A stretch of DNA of 5,938 nucleotides from Methanoculleus sp. UBA77. GTDB taxonomy: Archaea > Halobacteriota > Methanomicrobia > Methanomicrobiales > Methanoculleaceae. The notes below the pieces were generated by a model. That model saw only the letters and a program-made list of their open reading frames with translations, ran no database searches and was not told the DNA's origin. The DNA lies in contig DALN01000032.1 in NCBI GenBank assembly GCA_002499455.1, positions 1,037 to 6,974 of the forward strand, written 5' to 3'. Positions 1 to 5,036 of this stretch are shown here, piece by piece (position 1 is the stretch's first letter; each line of letters begins with the position of its first letter). A program made the position numbers and the translations under genes.

Positions 1-76
1 GCCGGCGACGACGCGGGAGTGCATGAATGGAAAGGATCATATGCACCGGGGCGGCATCACTTAATTGCTAAGAACA

Positions 77-901
77 ATGACGGGCACTCTTGAGATCTAC
101 GATGAGTTCCACGACGACCTCCAGACGGTCTTCCGGTCGAGGCTCTTAACGCAGGTGCTGCTCGCGCTCGGGAGCGGGGCGAGATCGCTTTCAGTTCTCC
201 GCGACGTCACAGGGAGTTCGTCGCAGGCACTCATCCCGAAGCTCAGGCAACTTGAGGGCCTGCAGTATGTCGAGCAGGTGCGGGGCGACTACACGCTCAC
301 CCCCATCGGGAGGCTGATCGAACCGGAGATCGAGCGGCTGGTGACGCTGATGGGGGTGCTCGGCCGCCACCGGGAGTTCTGGGCCGACCACGAGATCGAG
401 AGCATACCCCGAAAGTTCCTGGACGAACTGCCGGACCTCTACAACGCGATGGTTATCCGGGACGTCGAAGAGGATATCTACGCAGTGCATGCGACATTTG
501 CAGATATCATCAGGAAGGCCTCGTGGATCCACGGCGTATCCTCGATCATGAGCCCGGTCCAGGCCGGCCTGATCGAACAGGTGGTCCGGAGGAACAACCC
601 CGTCGAACTCGTCGTCCCCCCGGAACTCGCGGGAAAACTGCTCAAAGAGCCATACCGGAGTGTTCTCGAGTCGCTAAGCGGGTATACCGGCTTTGGCATA
701 TACATCTCGGCCTCGCCGTTCCGCATGGGCATGGCGGTAACCGACACCGCCCTCTCGCTCGGCCTGTACCGGCGCGACACAGGGACCTATGACACCGCGT
801 CGGACCTCGTCAGCACCGACCCGGCCGCGGTCGCCTGGGGTGAGAGGGTCTTTGAGCACTACCGGGCGGACGCAGAACTCCTCCGGATACCCCCGGAATA
901 A
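77..901 (+). CDS. FilR1/DUF1724-family winged-helix transcriptional regulator
   Basis: Predicted cytoplasmic DNA-binding regulator of 274 aa, close to the usual length of about 260 for this methanogen family (winged HTH followed by the FilR1 middle domain, formerly DUF1724). Residues about 15-80 form the winged helix: a helix around SRLLTQVLLAL, a short helix SLSVLRDVTG, a recognition helix around SSQALIPKLRQLE, then a wing with YTLTPIGRLI, the typical ArsR/MarR-like ending. Residues about 125-250 match the middle domain, including the RKASWIHGVSSIMSP stretch and the repeated hydrophobic strands VELVVPPEL and GFGIYISASPFRMGMAVTD. I start at ATG 77 rather than the in-frame TTG at 65, because it gives the normal start just before the first helix. 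No strong ribosome site precedes it; a TATA-like CATATG patch near 38-43 would give a very short leader. The ligand and target genes cannot be read from sequence. The family assignment is confident, the specific role unknown. Confidence 0.88.
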   Translation: MTGTLEIYDEFHDDLQTVFRSRLLTQVLLALGSGARSLSVLRDVTGSSSQALIPKLRQLEGLQYVEQVRGDYTLTPIGRLIEPEIERLVTLMGVLGRHREFWADHEIESIPRKFLDELPDLYNAMVIRDVEEDIYAVHATFADIIRKASWIHGVSSIMSPVQAGLIEQVVRRNNPVELVVPPELAGKLLKEPYRSVLESLSGYTGFGIYISASPFRMGMAVTDTALSLGLYRRDTGTYDTASDLVSTDPAAVAWGERVFEHYRADAELLRIPPE

Positions 902-928
902 TCTCTCCTCCGATCCGGTGCTGCCGGG

Positions 929-947
929 ATTCATCGGTTCGATGAAT
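929..947. repeat. Perfect 8-bp inverted repeat, candidate operator
   Basis: ATTCATCG at 929-936 and CGATGAAT at 940-947 are exact reverse complements separated by GTT. The right arm runs into GAATATT (944-950), a TATA-like patch before the small cysteine-rich gene. A short dyad overlapping a TATA element just downstream of a winged-helix regulator gene is a plausible operator. It could equally be a 3' hairpin of the regulator mRNA, but no T-tract follows it. Confidence 0.5.
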
Positions 948-950
948 ATT
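944..950 (+). promoter_or_regulatory. TATA-like element before the small cysteine-rich gene
   Basis: GAATATT stands out as AT-rich in a GC-rich context. Using the archaeal spacing of about 25 bases it would start transcription near 972, leaving a leader of about 28 bases before ATG 1001. A second AT-rich patch, ATTAATG at 961-967, would instead give a leader of about 10 bases. Assigned by position and composition only. Confidence 0.3.
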
Positions 951-1000
951 CACGTACGCAATTAATGTCTATCCTGGAGAGCAGATCCCTAGATAGGGCC

Positions 1001-1240
1001 ATGAGTCTACAGAAGAGTATCGACCTGCCGCGGGAGAAAAAGACGGATCTCCTCGAGCCCCTGACACCGAACGGGGGCGACAGCCCCGTGGCGGTGATGC
1101 AGCGGGACGGGGCGAAGCCGGAGCGGTGGGGATGCCCGTCGTGCAGGTACTACGACTCCGAATGCATCTGCTGCACCTACATCTATACGCCCATAGCGAT
1201 CCTCTTCGCCTGCCCGCAGACCCTTGATGACCGGAGTTAG
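1001..1240 (+). CDS. Small cysteine-rich protein of unknown function
   Basis: Not recognised. A 79-aa product from ATG 1001; an in-frame ATG at 965 would add 12 residues. The frame looks truly coding: third codon positions are mostly G or C, as in the neighbouring genes. The N-terminal half is charged and probably disordered (about residues 1-42, with REKKTD and TPNGGDSP). The C-terminal third carries all six cysteines at 45, 48, 55, 57, 58 and 71, in the pattern CPSC-x6-C-x-CC-x12-C, with a short hydrophobic run YTPIAILFA between the last two groups. Such clustering suggests zinc or iron-sulfur binding, or a disulfide-bonded knot, but the spacing does not fit a standard zinc ribbon. It has no signal peptide. 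It lies 99 bases after the regulator and ends 16 bases from the convergent membrane protein. A paired role with the regulator is possible but unsupported beyond adjacency. Confidence 0.6.
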   Translation: MSLQKSIDLPREKKTDLLEPLTPNGGDSPVAVMQRDGAKPERWGCPSCRYYDSECICCTYIYTPIAILFACPQTLDDRS

Positions 1241-1256
1241 GCTTCGGTTTCCATTC

Positions 1257-1760
1257 TCAGGCCGCACGACCCGCGGCCCTTCGCCGCAGCAGGACGAGCC
1301 CCGCGTACATCAGCACGACCGCGACCGGGAAGACGAGGTCGTAGACGAGGACCATCCCGGCGTTGTTCGGCGCAAGGTTGCCTCTGGCGACGATCTCGTA
1401 GACATGCCCGATTCCGGCGCCGATGTAAAATATGCTCCCGGCGACGATCGTCGCGAGCCAGAACGAGTCGCGGAACCGGAACGCAAGCAGCCCCAGCGAG
1501 GCGACGGCGAGGTTTGCGACCGCCACCTCCTGCTGGAAGGGGTTGCCTGCCGGCCAGCCGATTGAGGCGGCGATGGCATCCGCGGCGAGGGTATGGCCGA
1601 GGAACCCGGCGACCCCGGCGACGCCGAACCCGATGACGAGCGACCAGAGGAGAAGGATCTCGAGCACCCGGCTACGGGAGAGCGCCTTTCGCTCGCGGAA
1701 CAGGTGCACGGCGGCTGCGAGGATGACAAGGATGAGGAGAATAGACCAGATCGAGAACAC
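1257..1760 (-). CDS. DUF6790-family integral membrane protein
   Basis: A 167-aa multi-pass membrane protein that resembles the DUF6790 family; its function is unknown. Five hydrophobic segments are visible, at about residues 4-21, 34-56, 81-95, 100-123 and 134-157, followed by a short basic tail (RRRAAGRAA), which suggests that end faces the cytoplasm. The conserved-looking blocks lie between helices: GWPAGNPFQQEVA (68-80), FWLAT (100-104), GAGIGHVYEI (114-123) with a membrane histidine at 119, and GNLAPNNAG (127-135). The start is GTG at 1758-1760; four codons upstream in frame there is a TGA stop and no earlier start. An overlapping ATG at 1760-1762 is in another frame. A TATA-like patch 27 bases upstream predicts an almost leaderless transcript. 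It is convergent with the small cysteine-rich gene and divergent from the TIM-barrel gene. Family call from memory of the motif blocks. Confidence 0.8.
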   Translation of the reverse strand: MFSIWSILLILVILAAAVHLFRERKALSRSRVLEILLLWSLVIGFGVAGVAGFLGHTLAADAIAASIGWPAGNPFQQEVAVANLAVASLGLLAFRFRDSFWLATIVAGSIFYIGAGIGHVYEIVARGNLAPNNAGMVLVYDLVFPVAVVLMYAGLVLLRRRAAGRAA

Positions 1761-1783
1761 ATTCGAATTTCATACTTCAGGGG

Positions 1784-1796
1784 AATAAATTTTTCG
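1784..1796 (-). promoter_or_regulatory. BRE/TATA-like promoter of the DUF6790 gene
   Basis: Read on the minus strand, CGAAAA followed by ATTTATT resembles an archaeal purine-rich BRE plus TATA box. The centre is about 27 bases before the GTG start, so the transcript would begin at or very near the start codon. It is the most AT-rich patch in the window. Read on the plus strand the same patch could also drive the TIM-barrel gene with a leader of about 95 bases. Confidence 0.5.
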
Positions 1797-1801
1797 ATTC
1801 A

Positions 1802-1818
1802 GAGCGCAGAGAGCGCTC
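1802..1818. repeat. 6-bp inverted repeat in the divergent intergenic region
   Basis: GAGCGC at 1802-1807 and GCGCTC at 1813-1818 are exact reverse complements separated by AGAGA. It lies just upstream of the DUF6790 TATA-like patch, where a regulator could act on either divergent gene. The arms are short and GC-rich, so chance is a real alternative. Confidence 0.3.
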
Positions 1819-1833
1819 CTAAATCAAATCCCG

Positions 1834-1858
1834 GCCCCGGAAGGCCATGCCCCGGAAG
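1834..1858. repeat. 10-bp direct repeat upstream of the TIM-barrel gene
   Basis: GCCCCGGAAG occurs at 1834-1843 and again at 1849-1858, a period of 15 bases. Between the copies sits GGCCAT, so the pair overlaps the first GCCATGCC motif of the cluster described for this region. Its role is unknown. Confidence 0.4.
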
Positions 1859-1876
1859 AGGTGCCGCCCCGCCCCA

Positions 1877-1885
1877 ATCTATTTG
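1877..1885 (+). promoter_or_regulatory. TATA-like element before the TIM-barrel gene
   Basis: AATCTATTTG is the only AT-rich patch between 1831 and 1905. It predicts transcription starting near 1905, only a few bases before ATG 1912, i.e. an almost leaderless mRNA. It also argues against translation from the in-frame GTG at 1861, which would lie upstream of the transcript start. Confidence 0.35.
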
Positions 1886-1895
1886 TGCCACCCCG

Positions 1896-1925
1896 GGCAT
1901 GGCGTAGACAGATGAACGCCATGCC
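1896..1925. repeat. 10-bp perfect inverted repeat around the start codon
   Basis: GGCATGGCGT (1896-1905) and ACGCCATGCC (1916-1925) are exact reverse complements around a 10-base loop. ATG 1912 begins inside the loop and the second in-frame ATG, 1921, is in the right arm. Depending on the transcript start this is either a DNA operator over the initiation site or an mRNA hairpin hiding the start codons. A third copy of the GCCATGCC core is at 1844-1851. Confidence 0.6.
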
Positions 1926-2817
1926 AGGTGCAGACTACATCTACCCTAACGTCACCGAGATAGCCCGGCGGGGCGGCCTCCTCGAACGCTGGGGCCTCGC
2001 AGAACCGCTCGGATGCACGTACGTCGAGGTCCCTGCCGATTTCATCAAGAACCGGACGGAGGTAGAGCGGACCGGGCAGGAGATCGGCTCCATGCTCAGC
2101 CGGTCGTCCGTCGAGCATCTCTACGAGCAGGATACGGGTCTCCCCGGCACCCTCGCGTATCTCCTGCACACCGAGCCGGCCATCCCCCGCAGGGACCAGC
2201 ACGGCAGGCTGGTGAAAGCGGAACTGCGGTGGCGCGACCGGGACTGGGTGACCGCCTTCGGGGACATGCTCCTTGAGATCGAGGACCACCTCGGCGTCCC
2301 CCCCGAGATCATCGAGATCCATCCCGGCGACCGGAAGAACACCCATGCCGATATCGTCGAGGCGATGCACACCCTGATCGCCGCCCACTGGAACGCCTTC
2401 GGGGTGGAGCCGCTGGTGCTGCTTGAGAACCACAGCGAGCAGAGCGTCTCGACAGGAGGGAGGATACGGGCGTTCTGGGAGACGCTCAAGCGCCTTCACC
2501 CGGAGATCGCCGGGCTTGCCGGGATAGCCCTCGACCCCTGGCACCTCCGCGCCGCCGCACGGGAGGAGTTCCCGGCATCGATCGGCGAGGTACCGCCCGA
2601 GGCCCTGCGAGGCCTGCACATCCACAACAACCTCATGCTCCCGACGGTGGAGGATACGATACCCTGGCCGGAGGTCTTCTCGGCGGTCCGCAGTCTTCCG
2701 GGGAGGACCTGCATCAAACCCGTGGTCTACCAGAAGAGCAGGGTGGCGGAGGCGATCGGCTTCTGCGAGAAGATGCTCGCCGCACGGCAGGCGGTATATG
2801 CAGCCCCGCCGGCGTAA
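1912..2817 (+). CDS. TIM-barrel protein of the endonuclease IV / sugar isomerase fold
   Basis: A soluble, probably cytoplasmic protein of 301 aa that looks like a xylose-isomerase-like (AP endonuclease 2) TIM barrel. Strand-end residues that usually bind metals can be lined up by motif: H86 in LLHTEP, H137 in EIHPGD (the HPG of endonuclease IV), E172 in LLENHSE, the D208-x-x-H211 pair in ALDPWH, and H236/H238 in HIHNN. Missing are a clear D-x-H pair after HIHNN and a glutamate on the last strand, where IKPVVYQ is found instead. So the ligand set is partial, and DNA repair activity should not be assumed; a sugar or other small-molecule isomerase is as likely. The start is chosen at ATG 1912 because the extension from GTG 1861 is proline/arginine-rich and overlaps the TATA-like patch; ATG 1921 is also possible. 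The thioredoxin-NHL gene follows after 43 bases in the same direction. Fold confident, reaction unknown. Confidence 0.8.
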   Translation: MNAMPGADYIYPNVTEIARRGGLLERWGLAEPLGCTYVEVPADFIKNRTEVERTGQEIGSMLSRSSVEHLYEQDTGLPGTLAYLLHTEPAIPRRDQHGRLVKAELRWRDRDWVTAFGDMLLEIEDHLGVPPEIIEIHPGDRKNTHADIVEAMHTLIAAHWNAFGVEPLVLLENHSEQSVSTGGRIRAFWETLKRLHPEIAGLAGIALDPWHLRAAAREEFPASIGEVPPEALRGLHIHNNLMLPTVEDTIPWPEVFSAVRSLPGRTCIKPVVYQKSRVAEAIGFCEKMLAARQAVYAAPPA

Positions 2818-2829
2818 CGGGGGCCAAGG

Positions 2830-2838
2830 TTCATAACC
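2830..2838 (+). promoter_or_regulatory. TATA-like element before the thioredoxin-NHL gene
   Basis: TTCATAACC sits in the 43-base gap after the TIM-barrel stop codon, with its centre about 26 bases before ATG 2861. This spacing fits a leaderless transcript of the downstream gene, so the two genes need not form a single operon. The purine run AGAGGGGG just before the ATG could act as a weak ribosome site on a read-through transcript. Confidence 0.35.
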
Positions 2839-2860
2839 TCGAAGTTCCAGAGGGGGCCGC

Positions 2861-4315
2861 ATGCAACTGATGGCAGCCCCGGATCTCCCCGAGGGGCTTG
2901 AGTGGCTCAACACCGATCACCCTCTCGCCCTCCGCGACCTGGCGGGAAGGGTGGTGCTGCTCTCGTTTGGAACGTTCGTCTGCTCGAACTGCACGCGGCT
3001 GGTGCCGGAACTCCACCGCCTCAAGGAGGAGCACCCGGAACTGGTGGTCATCGAGATCCACTCGCCGGCCCTCGAACCGGATCAGGTCACCGTGAACGTC
3101 CGGGAGGCGGTCCGCCGGGCCGGCATGGACCATCCCGTCGCCATCGACCGGGAGCGGCAGGCCTGGCGGGCCTTCGGGGTGCGGGAGTGGCCGACGTTCA
3201 TCCTGATCGACCCGGCGGGGAACGTCGTCGGGAGAACGACGGGAGAAGGCCTCTACAGGAGACTCAGCCCGAAGATCGGCCGGATTGCAGAAGAGTTCGA
3301 CCGGCGCGGCCTCCTCGTGAAGCGGCCGCTGCAGTCCGCGGCCGCGGCGCAGGCAGGAAGCCTCTACCATCCGGGAAAGGTCGCCGCCGATACCGTCGGA
3401 ATGCGCCTCTTTGTCAGCGACTCCGGCCATCACCGGATCGTCGTTGCCGATCCCGGCGGCCGGATCCTCGAGACGATCGGTTCCGGAACCCCCGGAGATG
3501 CCGACGGATCGTTTGGAGAGGCCGCGTTCTACCGGCCGGAGGGGCTCGCCTTCGATGAAGCGGCCGGCATCCTCTACGTCGCGGACGCCGGGAACCACAC
3601 CATCCGGCAGGTCTCCTGGACCGACCGGAGCGTCGTGACGGTTGCCGGGACCGGGCTCCAGGCGCCCGCGGCAGGCGTCGCCGGACCGGGGACCGATACG
3701 GCGCTGAACACGCCGCAGGACCTCGCCCTGATGGGCGGCCACCTCTATATCGCGATGGCGGGGGCGAACCAGATCTGGCGGATGGATCTCGCCACCCACG
3801 AGGTGGAGCCCTACGCCGGTTCGGGCCGGGAGGCTCTCGTCGACGGCCCGCTTGCATCGGCCGCCTTCGCCGGACCTTCCGGGATCGTCACCGACGGCGA
3901 GGCGCTCTTCGTGGCCGACCGCGGGGCGTCGGCGGTCCGGCGGATCAAGCGGGGGATGGTCGAGACCGTCATCGGGCACTCGCCGGACGACTTCGGCGAC
4001 CTCGACACCATCGCAGGGATGGCCCGCATCCACCACGCGGCGGGGATAGCCTACCACCAGGGACTCCTCTATCTCGCCGACACGGAGAACCACAAGGTCA
4101 AGGAGTTCGACCCCGCGACGGGCTGGGTCCTCACCCGGGTCGGGAACGGCAACCGCGGATACCGGGACGGGCTTTCGGGGGACGCAAGGCTGAACGAGCC
4201 GCACGGCCTCGTCCAGATGGGCGGGCTCTGGTACATCGCCGATACCGGCAATCACCTGGTCAGGGTCTACGACCCGGCCCGCCACGCGGTCTCGACCCTG
4301 AACCTCTGGAGGTGA
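2861..4315 (+). CDS. Thioredoxin-like / NHL-repeat beta-propeller protein (NHLRC2-like)
   Basis: A 484-aa two-domain cytoplasmic protein with no signal peptide or membrane helix. Residues about 20-150 are a TlpA/AhpC-type thioredoxin fold: LRDLAGRVVLLSFGTF leads to the redox motif C41-S-N-C44, and the cis-proline is P111 in REWPTFILID, followed by the GxxxGRTTGEG turn. Residues about 170-480 form an NHL propeller with six visible blades, each centred on a hydrophobic strand, mostly with an AD-x-GN/H-type turn: LFVSDSGHH (183), LYVADAGNH (238), LYIAMAGAN (295), LFVADRGAS (349), LYLADTENH (403) and WYIADTGNH (457). Blades three and four have degenerate turns. The order matches vertebrate NHLRC2 and its bacterial relatives, which carry C-C-I-N-C at the active site. 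Dithiol-disulfide chemistry on an unknown partner is inferred from CxxC; the propeller probably supplies a binding surface. It may be co-transcribed with the TIM-barrel gene. Confidence 0.9.
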   Translation: MQLMAAPDLPEGLEWLNTDHPLALRDLAGRVVLLSFGTFVCSNCTRLVPELHRLKEEHPELVVIEIHSPALEPDQVTVNVREAVRRAGMDHPVAIDRERQAWRAFGVREWPTFILIDPAGNVVGRTTGEGLYRRLSPKIGRIAEEFDRRGLLVKRPLQSAAAAQAGSLYHPGKVAADTVGMRLFVSDSGHHRIVVADPGGRILETIGSGTPGDADGSFGEAAFYRPEGLAFDEAAGILYVADAGNHTIRQVSWTDRSVVTVAGTGLQAPAAGVAGPGTDTALNTPQDLALMGGHLYIAMAGANQIWRMDLATHEVEPYAGSGREALVDGPLASAAFAGPSGIVTDGEALFVADRGASAVRRIKRGMVETVIGHSPDDFGDLDTIAGMARIHHAAGIAYHQGLLYLADTENHKVKEFDPATGWVLTRVGNGNRGYRDGLSGDARLNEPHGLVQMGGLWYIADTGNHLVRVYDPARHAVSTLNLWR

Positions 4316-4327
4316 GGTGAACCGAGA

Positions 4328-4337
4328 CTTTATCTAG
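4328..4337 (+). promoter_or_regulatory. TATA-like element before the fasciclin gene
   Basis: CTTTATCTAG is an AT-rich patch 35 bases before ATG 4368, predicting transcription start near 4358 and a leader of about 10 bases. That leader would hold GGGGGA just before the start codon, a possible weak ribosome site. The nearby GTATAC (4349-4354) is too close to the ATG to be the TATA box unless a later start is used. Confidence 0.4.
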
Positions 4338-4354
4338 GCGCAGGGGGAGTATAC

Positions 4355-4367
4355 GGTCCGGGGGACC
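4355..4367. repeat. 5-bp inverted repeat abutting the fasciclin start codon
   Basis: GGTCC (4355-4359) and GGACC (4363-4367) are exact reverse complements around GGG and end directly before ATG 4368. It is short and GC-rich and could be chance; if transcribed it would form a small hairpin at the 5' end of the mRNA. Confidence 0.25.
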
Positions 4368-4940
4368 ATGCAGGCAACGAACGCACTCCTGATAACGGCC
4401 CTGGCTCTCGCAGCGGTTCTCGCCTGCGGCTGCACGAGCCCGGCGGAGGAGCCGGCCGGAAACACGACGAACGAGACCCCGACCGTCGAGAACCTCTCGA
4501 TCGCGGAGGTGCTCGCCCGGGACGGCAACTTCTCGACGTTCCTCCGGGCATTTCAAGCCGCCGGACTGACCAGAACGGTCGACGGCCCGGGCCCGTATAC
4601 CGTCTTTGCACCCACGGACGAGGCCTTCGAGCAGGTCCCGGATGCCGTGATGGAGGGCCTCTTCAACGACCCGAGGGGTGCTCTCGCCGAGATCGCCCTC
4701 TACCATATGGTGCCGGGCAGGTACACGGTCTCCGATCTCGCTGCGAATACAACCGTCGCGACCGTGCAGGGCAGCCCGGCTTCGGTCGACGCCAGCGGCG
4801 GCGAGGTGGCGGTGGGCGGTGCGGCGGTGATCAGGGCCGACATCCCGGCCGCAAACGGCATCGTCCACGTCATCGATGGGGTTATGGTCCCGCCGGACGT
4901 GACCCTGCCGCAGGAGCCGGCGGAGAACGCTACCGGATGA
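4368..4940 (+). CDS. Fasciclin-domain surface lipoprotein
   Basis: A 190-aa exported protein with one FAS1 (fasciclin) domain, a fold used for cell adhesion and extracellular interactions. Residues 1-21 form a hydrophobic signal peptide without a strongly basic start, ending in LACGC; the lipobox pattern fits C22 best, with C20 an alternative, so a lipid anchor on the outer face of the membrane is expected. A T/N/E/P-rich linker (about 23-40) leads into the FAS1 domain, about 43-178: the H1 box YTVFAPTDEAF (77-87), the central YHMVPGRYTVSDL (112-124), and the H2 box GIVHVIDGVMVPP (164-176). Six N-x-S/T sequons (N32, N35, N42, N54, N127, N187) suggest N-glycosylation, common on archaeal surface proteins. 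Length is normal for a single-domain FAS1 lipoprotein. It has its own TATA-like patch and a terminator-like 3' end, so it looks monocistronic. Binding partner unknown. Confidence 0.93.
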   Translation: MQATNALLITALALAAVLACGCTSPAEEPAGNTTNETPTVENLSIAEVLARDGNFSTFLRAFQAAGLTRTVDGPGPYTVFAPTDEAFEQVPDAVMEGLFNDPRGALAEIALYHMVPGRYTVSDLAANTTVATVQGSPASVDASGGEVAVGGAAVIRADIPAANGIVHVIDGVMVPPDVTLPQEPAENATG

Positions 4941-4963
4941 GGGGCGGCACCCTCGACTTTTTT
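4939..4963 (+). terminator. Hairpin plus T6 tract after the fasciclin gene
   Basis: GAGGG (4939-4943) pairs with CCCTC (4950-4954) across a 6-base loop, with a possible extra U-G pair outside. Three bases on comes TTTTTT at 4958-4963. The stem begins inside the TGA stop codon. Archaeal RNA polymerase terminates mainly on the U-tract, so the T6 run is the stronger part of the evidence; the hairpin makes it resemble a bacterial intrinsic terminator. Confidence 0.6.
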
Positions 4964-4978
4964 GCCGGATACCGAAAG

Positions 4979-4994
4979 GCAAGGGTTTTCTTGC
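4979..4994. repeat. 5-bp inverted repeat upstream of the nuclease gene
   Basis: GCAAG (4979-4983) and CTTGC (4990-4994) are exact reverse complements around GGTTTT. It lies between the terminator-like element and the nuclease start, where a promoter is expected. No clear TATA consensus was found here; TTACAAAC (5013-5020) is the best AT-rich candidate, about 20 bases before ATG 5037. Chance cannot be excluded. Confidence 0.2.
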
Positions 4995-5036
4995 GATCCC
5001 GCACACCATGAGTTACAAACCCGACGGTATTCTCCC

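Noticed and set aside
1..76. Possible end of an upstream gene, or start of a divergent gene from minus-strand ATG 40-38
   Set aside because: Frame 1 stays open to a TGA at 91-93 and the minus-strand frame runs off the edge, but neither short peptide is recognisable, and both are too short to support.
1310..1907. Open frames overlapping the DUF6790 gene on both strands, including 1432-1788 and 1593-1907
   Set aside because: The DUF6790 frame has membrane helices and family motifs; the others are S/R/P/A-rich shadows.
1861..1911. In-frame GTG 1861 as the start of the TIM-barrel gene
   Set aside because: The extra 17 residues are proline/arginine-rich, precede the family core, and overlap a TATA-like patch.
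1879..2913. 344-codon open frame on the minus strand
   Set aside because: Antisense to the TIM-barrel gene with no recognisable domain and biased R/P/G/L composition.
2831..4285. 484-codon open frame on the minus strand
   Set aside because: It mirrors the thioredoxin-NHL gene, whose plus-strand product has clear domains; the minus-strand product is an R/D/P/G/V-rich low-complexity protein typical of antisense frames in high-GC DNA.
4308..4320. Strong Shine-Dalgarno-like GGAGGTGA at the end of the thioredoxin-NHL gene
   Set aside because: No start codon with a real open frame follows at the right distance; the fasciclin ATG is about 50 bases away. It is likely just the coding of the last codons and stop.
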